64,000 nucleotides of DNA from Agapanthus africanus (lineage: Eukaryota; Streptophyta; Magnoliopsida; Asparagales; Amaryllidaceae): the NCBI GenBank assembly GCA_030015575.1, contig JASDDO010000001.1, forward strand, positions 519,679,772-519,743,771, read 5' to 3'. The position numbers were made by a program, and so were the translations under genes. Shown here in pieces: positions 55,839-64,000 of this stretch. The notes under the pieces were generated by a model. It saw only the letters and a program-made list of their open reading frames with translations, ran no database searches and was not told the origin of the DNA. The first letter of the stretch is position 1. Each line of letters opens with the position of its first letter.

Positions 55839-58800
55839 CGAAAGGGCTCGGGTATGTTCGCTCAAAGAAACGGGAGCTAATAAACAGCTGTTATGCCATG
55901 TATAACTTTGATGAAGAAGCGGACGCTCAATGGGAAGACGCTAATCCTGAATCAGCAAGAGTTCCTGATGCAAGACCTCCCAGTCCATCGTCTGAAGACC
56001 AGATGAGCAAACTTATAAAGGATGCGAGTCAAAAAGCCCGAGATGATCACGATCGTGAAATGGCAATCTATGAGAAAGCCAAGACACAGCGTCTTCTTCG
56101 ACAGGCAGTAAAGAATGAAGATGTTACCCCACGTCAGCCTGCTACAAAAAGGGTTCGACGCGAAAGCAAAAACAAGTCGAGGGGCCGAAAAGGTGCTCGA
56201 CAACCGCAAGACAGAGCTAAGAAGCCACGCATACGAGAGTCGAGCGTTATTGACCTAGCCCTTATGAAGAAAATGGGTCGAGCATACTCGTTTCCTCGGA
56301 ACAAAACAAGGAAAATACTTGATCTTGCTCTAAAACATCAAATGCTTACTCTGCCAGAGTCTAAACACCCTGAGCAAGCAGGCGAAGTCTCCAACCCAAA
56401 TTATTGCTCTTACCATCGAGTAGTAGGGCATCCGCTTGAAGATTGTTTCACCTTTAAGAATTGGGTTGAGGACCAATATCAGTTAGGCAAATTCGCGCTT
56501 TCTGACAACTGGAGGGTAGCACCACCACAGAAGCACGAACCCGAGGCTGCAAAAGAAAAACCAACTCCGCATTGGGATTGGCAGAAAATTCGCACTTGCC
56601 ACGTGGTAACAATATTAAAAGAAGAATCCGAGGACATGAACGACTTCCCTTGGTGCTTTGAAAACAGCATCGATGAGGTAATCTCAGAATTTCCCCCAGC
56701 TCCGAAAGAACTGGAGGATGGAATCCACACCACTGCAGATAATCTCAAGAAAATTGAGTTGGGGACGGAAAATGACCCGCGACCAACATTCATCAGCGAG
56801 CTGTTATCTGAAAAAAGGGTGACTGCGTTGAAGGATGTGCTTCTACAACACAAAGATTGCTTCGCATGGAACTATTCCGAGATGCCGGGACTAGATCCAG
56901 AAGTTGCTGTACATAGACTAGCAATATCCCCAGACGTCAAGCCGATCAAACAGGCGCCGAGAAGAATGCGACTCGAGCTTGAGATGAGCATCAACGCCGA
57001 AGTCAAAAAGCTTATAGACTCTGGCTTCATCCAGGAAGTTCAATACCCTGAATGGATTGCCAACATTGTCCCGGTGATGAAGAAAAATGGGACGGTGCGT
57101 ATATGCGTAGATTTCCGGGATCTTAATAAAGCCTGCCCAAAAGATGATTTCCCAGTACCAGTCACCGAGCTGATGATAGACAACACGTCTACTCATGAAG
57201 TTTTCTCCTTCATGGACGGCTCATCGGGGTATAATCAAATAAAAATGCATCCTGAAGATCAGAAACACACAGCTTTCAGGACCCCTCTTGGGATATTTTG
57301 TTATAAAGTGATGCCCTTCGGTTTGAAGAACGCCGGTGCTACTTATCAGAGAGCCATGACAAAAATCTTCGACGACCTCATACATGAAATCGTTGAATGC
57401 TATATCGACGATCTTGTGGTTAAAAGCAAATCATACGAGGAACATCTCGAGCATTTGAAGATCGTGTTTCAACGCCTTCGGCAATACAACTTGAAGATGA
57501 ATCCTCTTAAATGTGCGTTCGGGGTTTCCTCGGGTAAATTCCTAGGATTCGTCGTTCGACACCGAGGTATTGAAATAGATCCGTCAAAGATCAAAGCGAT
57601 CATGGAAATGCCTCCGCCGAGGACTCTCAAGCAGTTGCGGTCTCTCCAAGGGAAACTCGCATACATAAGGCGATTTATAGCTAACCTTTCAGGAAAGTGC
57701 CGTCCTTACAGTCACCTGATGAAGAAAGGAACCCCATTCGTTTGGGATCAAAAATGCCAAGGCGCATTGGATGAGATCAAGCAATACCTGCAGAACCCGC
57801 CGGTGTTGGCTGCTCCGGTTAAGGGAAAGCCTCTTATTCTTTATACAACCGCCCTCGAAGGTTCCTTAGGCGCATTATGGGCACAAGAAAACGATCAAGG
57901 GAAAGAGAGGGCGCTCTACTACTTAAGTCGAGTACTGCTGGGGGCAGAAAGCAACTATTCTCCCATTGAAAAACACTGCCTGGCATTGATCTTCGCAATA
58001 ACAAAGCTTAGGCACTATGCGTTGGCCCACGAGGTCCGTCTGATTTCAAAAGTGGACCCTCTCAAATATCTAATGTCAAAAGCCATATTGACGGGACGAC
58101 TCGCTAAATGGGCCCTGCTCTTGATGGAATTTTCGATAACATATCAACCTCTCAAGGCGGTAAAAGGCCAGGCCATCGCTGACTTCCTTGCTGAGCATCC
58201 CATACCTGCCGACTCTCCTTTAAACTGCGATTTGCCAGACAGACATGCATTTGACGCAATCGACAGTGGTAATACCCGTTGGGAGCTTTACTTCGATGGA
58301 GCATCCTCTATGAAAAAGCACAAACAAAGTATGCCAACGATCAAATCGGGGGTGGGACTCATCTTTGTGACTCCCCAAGGAGGAATAATGCGCTACGCGT
58401 TCTCCCTGACGGAGCCGAGAACAAACAATGAAGCCGAATACGAAGCTTTGATAGCGGGCCTCGAGATCGCCATTGATATGGGAATTGAAAGCCTCCTCAT
58501 ATATGGGGATTACCAACTGGTCGTCAGTCAAGTGAACGGCGACTACTAAACGTGCAAACCGGAGTTGGTGAAATACGGTGAGAAAGTGCAACAACTGCTA
58601 ACCCAAATTCCCTCCTACACTTTGGAGAGTATACCGCGAGCGGAAAACAGCAAAGCGGACGCACTAGCCAAACTTGCTAAAGAACTGGCTGACGAGAACC
58701 TCGACGACGTTAGAATCGTAGTACAAAGCCGTCGAGTGCTTGCCCCAGCAGAAATACCCCCAGAATCATATAAAGAAAAGGGAGCAACTGAGCAGGCGAC

Positions 58801-60085
58801 CCTACAAATAAAAGATCATGAGAAGGCCGAAGACTGGAGAGAAGTCTTCATAGATTACTTCAAGTTCCACCGAATGCCTGAAGAAGCGTCCATAAGACAT
58901 CAGCTCGTGAAACGAGCTCTGTCTTTCGCCTTCGTCAATGATACTCTATACAAAAGGTCATTCGATTCTCTGTGGCTGAGATGCCTAGGACCTGACGAAG
59001 CGAAAAGAGTCGTTCAGGAAGTTCACGACGGACTCTGCGGTTCTCACCAAGCAGGCCCTAAGATAAAGTTGAAGATAAAACGGATGGGCTACTACTGGCC
59101 CACGATGATGCAGGATTGCCTGGAATACGCGAGGCAATGTCATTCATGTCAAATTCATGGGGACTTCATCCATCAGCATCCCAATCCACTGCATCCAACA
59201 GTGGCTAGTTGGCCGTTCGAAATGTGGGGAACTGACATAGTCGGCTCCATCGAACCAGCATCGTCAAAGGGACATCGTTTCATATTGGCGACGACTGATT
59301 ACTTCTCCAAATGGGCAGAGGCGGTACCGTTGAGGGAAGTAAAAACGGAGAACATCCTCCATTTCTTCAGAACGCATGTCATATACCGGTTTGGAACCCC
59401 GAGAAGAATCATCTCTGATAATGGGCCAGCCTACCGAAGTCATAAGATTAGCCGCTTCGCACAGCAGCACAATATAGACTGGAGATATTCCTCAGTTTAT
59501 AACCCCCGAGCTAACGGTCTAGCTGAGGCCTTCAACAAGACCTTGACGAAGATCATGAAGAAAACGGTGTCACGAAATAAGAGAGATTGGCACGAAAGAT
59601 TGCAAGAGGCTCTTTGGGCGTATCGAACTACATTTAAAACGGCCACAAACACAACGCCGTACGCGTTGGTATTTGGGACGGAAGCAGTACTCCCCCTCGA
59701 GATAGAATTACCCTCTCTACGAGTGGCAGTCCATTACGAGTTGACGGACGAAGAAAATGCTCACCTTCGGTTTGAAGAGCTTGACGCCCTTGATGAAATC
59801 CGGCTTCTAGCACAGCAAAATCTGGAAGCTTATAAAGCAAAGATGACGCGCTCATATGAAAGATTGAGCCGCCCGAGGACATTCCACCAAGGCGAACTCG
59901 TGCTAGTCGTCAAAAGGCCCATGATCCCCAATCGCGCCAAGCGGGGAAAGTTTGAGCCAAACTATGAAGGACCGTACATCATTGATAAGGTCTACCAGGG
60001 CGGGGCCTATCTACTCATGGACATGCACGGTGAAAGGCCTTTCAGGCCAATAAACGGTCGCTTCCTAAAGAAATACTACGCTTAA
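55839..60085 (+). pseudogene. gag-pol: C gag-pol: zinc knuckle, RT, RNase H, archaeal RNase H, integrase; one internal stop
   Basis: From the first ATG (55898) the frame runs to TAA at 60083 with a single stop at 58547 (TAA where B has Gln). Residue positions from that ATG: knuckle-like CSYHRVVGHPLEDC at 170-183; RT about 300-520 with YIDD at 502-505; gypsy RNase H about 650-780, its first Asp motif degenerate (LYTTALEG); archaeal-type RNase H from about 800 (YFDGASS, NEAEYEAL, YGDYQLVV); then integrase with the Cys pair CHSC, GTDIV, ISDNGPAY and the catalytic Glu (LAEAFNK), and a complete C-terminal domain. The Gag capsid region and protease are missing. It is the best preserved pol in the window. 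Confidence 0.87.
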
Positions 60086-61651
60086 CGAGCCTTAGTTTAG
60101 GTCAATGGCAGATGACAACGACTATGTCCGCTCGCTGTCTTCCTAAGCCCAAGCTTTATAAGCAGTAGCCAGCCCTCTCAACGTCGGACCGAAATGTCCT
60201 TAAACTAATAGCAGACCGAAACGTCTTTAAACTACTACCGCAGCATCTTTAGGCTGACGAGATATAAAAAAAAACATATAAAAATAAAATAAAAAAAACG
60301 GTATGTCCATAAGCAAAAAAGGGCACGGATGAAAACCCGAAAGGGCTCCGTGAGTAAAAACAGCAGGACTACCGGCGAGTGTTCGTGAAAACCCGAAAGG
60401 GCGCGACCTCGTAAAAAAAAAAAAAAAAAAAAAAACGGTATGTCCATAAGCAAGATGGGCACGGATGAAAACCCAAAAGGGCTCCGTGAGTAAAAACTGC
60501 AGGACTACCGGCGAGTGTTTGTGAAAACCCAAAAGGGCGCAACTTCGTTAAAGAACCCTTACAGGGTCCTCTCGACCCTGTAAGGAGAAACCACCCGCGT
60601 GAGATCCTTACGACTTACAAGGGAACAACACACTTAGGAATCCCCACGATTCCTAAGGAGAAAATACGCTTGCGAGATCCTCACGACTCGTAAGGAGAAC
60701 TCTCTTATGGGACCCTCACGGCTCATAGGATTTGAAAGTCTTAAGTCACAGAGACCTAAACCTGTGCTTAAGCAAACCCCCACAAACTTCCAATGTTGCC
60801 CTACAAGTGGTTCAATATTGACCCTTGTATACAATCCACGGGCGCGAATAAACGTTTTCCTAACCAAGGTCCATCCGTGACCGGGGATATGTTCGCATAA
60901 CCCTTGTAAGCCCTCTCGATTTACAAGAAGAAAACCCCCCTGTAGGATCCTTACAACTTACAGAGGAACAAAACACTTTGGAACCCTTACGATTCCTAAG
61001 GAAAAAATACACCTACAAGATCCCCACGACTTGTAGGGAGAAATACCTTCACGAGACCCTTACGGCTCATGAAGTCAAAAGCCTTAGCCGACAGGACCCT
61101 AACCCTGGTCGCTAAGCCTCCTTTGTTCGACAACGACAGAGGTAAATGATGATTCGCTCCTGGCAATATCCCGGTTGTAGCGGTGCTGATGCCGAAAGCA
61201 GTGTCCAATTTCAGGTTTACGGCGAAAGCCAGTAGGCCGCTCATGCATGCAAAATAGCCGAAATGATAGGGCAACTTGCAATAAAAAGCAGCAAGTAAAA
61301 TGTATGCATGAAAAATAGCCGAAATGATCGGGCAACTCGTAATGAAAAGCAACGGGTAAAGATAAAGTAAAAAGCCGAAATGATTGGGCACCGCGAAAAA
61401 TAGCCGAAATGATTGGGCAATCGCGACCTTCGCGATATAAAAGCTGAAATGATAGAGCATCGCGGAAATAAAATAAAACAAAAATAAGAAATGATGAAAC
61501 TTCGGCCCTACAGTTAAGATCACATCGATCCCTGTATACAATCCAAGGGCGCAAACAAAGAAGAAACCATACTTCCCCAGCGGATTCCGTCGAACGACGA
61601 AGCCAAACCTCAACGGTTCATTTCAACCGAAGAAGCCAGCAAATTCCTCGA
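60086..61651 (+). repeat. C 3' non-coding region, repeat-rich
   Basis: ggaccg-aatgtcc words (60185-60240), two units with aaaacccgaaagggc and agtaaaaacagcaggac (about 60300-60540) around a 24-base A run (near 60412-60435), degenerate cgactcgtaaggagaa units (about 60550-61070), and cgaaatgattgggca units (61255-61440). Same order as in B's 3' region. No credible gene. Confidence 0.75.
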
Positions 61652-62480
61652 CTCAAGGATACAAACACTCCTTGACGAGAGCCTCCTGATCCGCGTCGAC
61701 TCGCAGAGCCACCAGTGCCTCCGTAGGAACCCTCGACTCGTTTCAAACCCCAAGGACACAAATAATCCTTGGCACTTGGGAAACAAATAATCCCTCGCAA
61801 AACTTCTCAACTCACGGATACAAACACTCCTTGACGAGAGCCTTCTGATCCGCGTCGACTCGCAGAGCCACCAGCGCCTCCGTGGGAACCATCGACTCGT
61901 TTCAAACCCCAAGGACACAAATAATCCTTGGCGCTTGGGAAACAAATAATCCCTCGCAAAACTTCTCAACTCACGGATACAAACACTCCTTGACGAGAGC
62001 CTTCTGATCCGCGTCGACTCGCAAAGCCACCAGCGCCTCCGTGGGAACCATCGACTCGTTTCAAACCCCAAGGACACAAATAATCCTTGGCGCTTGGGAA
62101 ACAAATAATCCCTCGCAAAACTTCTCAACTCACGGATACAAACACTCCTTGACGAGAGCCTTCTGATCCGCGTCGACTCGCAGAGCCGCCAGTGCCTCCG
62201 TGGGAACCATCGACTCGTTTCAAACCCCAAGGATACAAATAATCCTTGGCGCTTGGGAAACAAATAATCCCTCGCAAAACTTCTCAACTCACGGATACAA
62301 ACACTCCTTGACGAGAGCCTTCTGATCCGCGTCGACTCGCAGAGCCACCAGCGCCTCTGTGGGAACCATCGACTCGTTTCAAACCCCAAGGACACAAATA
62401 ATCCTTGGCGCTTGGGAAACAAATAATCCCTCGCAAAACTTCTCAACTCACGGATACAAACACTCCGTGACGAGAGCTTC
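61652..62480 (+). repeat. 159-bp tandem array (five full copies and a part)
   Basis: Units start at 61652, 61811, 61970, 62129, 62288 and 62447, all exactly 159 bp, with very few differences. Because 159 is 3n, a repeating minus-strand frame stays open for 300 codons. That frame is most likely a by-product. Tat/Ogre elements often have such 3' arrays. Confidence 0.93.
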
Positions 62481-63208
62481 TTTGACTCACATCTCGGGCA
62501 GTAAGGATTCAAAAACTCACTTCCTGAACAATGGGACCCTGCAAGTCAATCCTAAATGGTCTCTTGCATACTATTCACGGGTCTCACTCTCTGAAGTCGA
62601 TTGTCGACAAAGAGGGAAACAACCGCTTACGGGTCCTCTCGACTCGTAAGAGGGAAAACTCTCTTATAGGATCCTTACGACTTATAAGAGAAAACACACT
62701 TAGGAATCCTCACGATTCCCAAGGAGAAAATACACCTACGAGATCCTCACGACTCGTAGGGAGAAAAGTCTTTATGAGACCCTCACGGCTCGTAAAGTTG
62801 AAAAGCCTTAGGTGGCAGATCCTACCTCTGTCTCCTGAGCCATCACTGCCCTGCAAAGAAGTCAAGATGGGCCGACCATCTATGGGCCACACTTGCCAAA
62901 GCTACATGCCACTGAAATGGAGAACTTACTCATAAGCGTATGAACTACTCCACGCCAGAGTGAGACAAAAAAAAAGAAATAGAAGGATGCGGCTCATGGA
63001 GTTAAGGGTTGGAACTATATCCCTTAAGAGTTGAGATTTGAGTCAATGATAAATGACGACGCTTGTGTCCGCTCGTTATCTTCTCAGATCAAGATTCTGA
63101 AAGTGATACATCAACCCAAAACTGGTCATACGCCATGCATAACTCTGTATAACTCTGCACTACTTCACCCACGTACATACTTACGTGGGCAAAGTAGTGG
63201 GGGGCATT
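62481..63208 (+). other. C 3' end of the internal region with polypurine tract
   Basis: Degenerate cgactcgtaa units (62640-62810), then the sequence whose inverted copy is at 55502-55838. The polypurine tract aagtagtggggggcatt ends at 63208. Confidence 0.75.
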
Positions 63209-64000
63209 TGTTGCCGCCAAAAATTTCTGCGCAAAAGAGTCCAAGGTATCAAATGGCAGCGATACGCTTAAGGAAATACGAACCAGTATCTTCCGGGCTG
63301 TTTTTTGACAAACTCCCGAAGGAGAAACAGATAAATTCTGATTGTATTGAAAGCGTCTCGAAAAACCCTTCGATTTGATATATTATGGGCCTCATAATTC
63401 ATCCGGGATCAAAAGTTATGAGCAAATGTCTATGCACATGTGATTTAAGGAAGAAGATGCGAAGCAGTATTTTCCGAGCTGTATTTTGATAAACTCCGGA
63501 ACGAAAAACAGCTAAATTCTGATGATATTGAAAGCATCTCGAAAAGTCCTTCGATTTGATATATTATGGGCCTCATAATTCATCCGAGATCAAAAGTTAT
63601 GAGCAAATGTGTTATACACGTGTAATCTAAAGTAATGCTCTACTACATGGGGAATGCATTTTTTTAGTCCCACATCGGGAAAAGGAGAGGTGGCTTCTCT
63701 ACCACTCCAATATAAATAAGAGGGGATACCTCTTAGAAAGGGAGAGTAAAAATCCTCAAAGGATTCAATACTCAAAGGAGCTTAGTTCTCCAAGATAGGA
63801 GCATGCTCCTCCATAATGCGCATATGCGCAAGCGCCATATGCGCTACGTGCAACGCACGTGTGCCTGCCATGCGGCATTACGTGCAATGCACGTGCGCAC
63901 CACATGAGAATATTTAATAATATTAAAAGGAGCTTGTTCTCCATATATAGAAGCTTTGCTTCTCCTCATAATGCGCATGTGCGCCACGTGCAACGCACGT
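63209..64000 (+). repeat. C right (3') LTR, start only
   Basis: Begins tgttgccgccaaaaattt after the polypurine tract. It mirrors 54715-55501. It contains the duplicated U3 block, gtcccacatcggg (about 63667), TATA box tataaata (63711-63718) and acgtgcaacgcacgt dyads. The LTR should extend about 2 kb past the window if it is as long as the left one. Confidence 0.85.

Larger units (their letters stand above)
52599..64000 (+). mobile_element. C: rearranged Tat-type gypsy element with inverted left LTR (right end outside window)
   Basis: A minus-oriented LTR (52599-55501) and about 340 bp of minus-oriented 3'-end internal DNA are joined near 55838 to a plus-oriented internal region (truncated gag, RT, two RNases H, integrase, 3' repeats) that ends in a plus-oriented 3' LTR at 63209. 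Thus the 5' LTR, primer site and start of gag are replaced by a mirror copy of the element's 3' end. Either one element was rearranged during or after reverse transcription, or two elements recombined head to head. The pol is closely related to B's. Confidence 0.75.

Noticed and set aside
61610..62512. 300-codon minus-strand ORF
   Set aside because: It follows from the 159-bp (3n) array. Repeat identity explains the open frame.

Overview
This window is plant DNA made almost entirely of nested LTR retrotransposons. I see no ordinary host gene, rRNA or true tRNA gene. The evidence for a plant is Ty3/gypsy elements of the Tekay/Del chromovirus and Tat/Ogre types, a Ty1/copia element with an initiator-Met-tRNA primer site, plant mobile domain-like antisense genes, and GT-AG introns of 60-90 nt. 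I cannot name the species.

Layout, left to right (element letters are mine). (A) 1-2478 plus 13589-16681: the 3' end of a large Tat-type element, with an antisense plant-mobile-domain-like gene, a 3' non-coding stretch and the 3' LTR. It is split by (E1) 2479-13584, a full-length Tekay-like chromovirus with two ~3.06-kb LTRs, a cattt target duplication and one gag-pol frame broken by four stops and three intron-like insertions. (G) 16682-17409: a copia LTR fragment, minus strand. (F) 17407-20404 plus 30733-31054: the 3' end of a third gypsy element (integrase tail, antisense ORF, probable 3' LTR), split by (D) 20405-30727, a complete but gag-less copia element on the minus strand with a ttata target duplication. 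31072-31486 and 52452-52598: an 86-bp tandem array. (B) 31487-52451: a 21-kb Tat-type element inside that array, with gag, a pol lacking protease and RT, a long repeat-rich 3' region and an antisense gene with several introns, itself split by (S) an LTR fragment near 44.5-46.26 kb. (C) 52599-64000+: a rearranged Tat-type element with an inverted LTR on its left, a nearly intact RT-RNaseH-aRNaseH-integrase frame, 3' tandem repeats and a 3' LTR that runs off the window.

Insertion order that can be read: F, then G into F, A into G, E1 into A; D into F; B and C into the 86-bp array. E1 lies exactly at A's polypurine/U3 junction, and D lies in what looks like F's TATA box.

The most unusual signals are: (1) the antisense gene in B has consistent phase-1 GT-AG introns, which sense-strand retrotransposition cannot remove; (2) E1 has three intron-like insertions in its sense gag-pol frame; (3) the LTRs of A, B, C and F are built from dozens of short perfect dyads, many centred on TTAA or CACGTG; (4) D's leader has three stem-loops with different matched stems around one constant 19-nt loop; (5) C has a head-to-head LTR arrangement.
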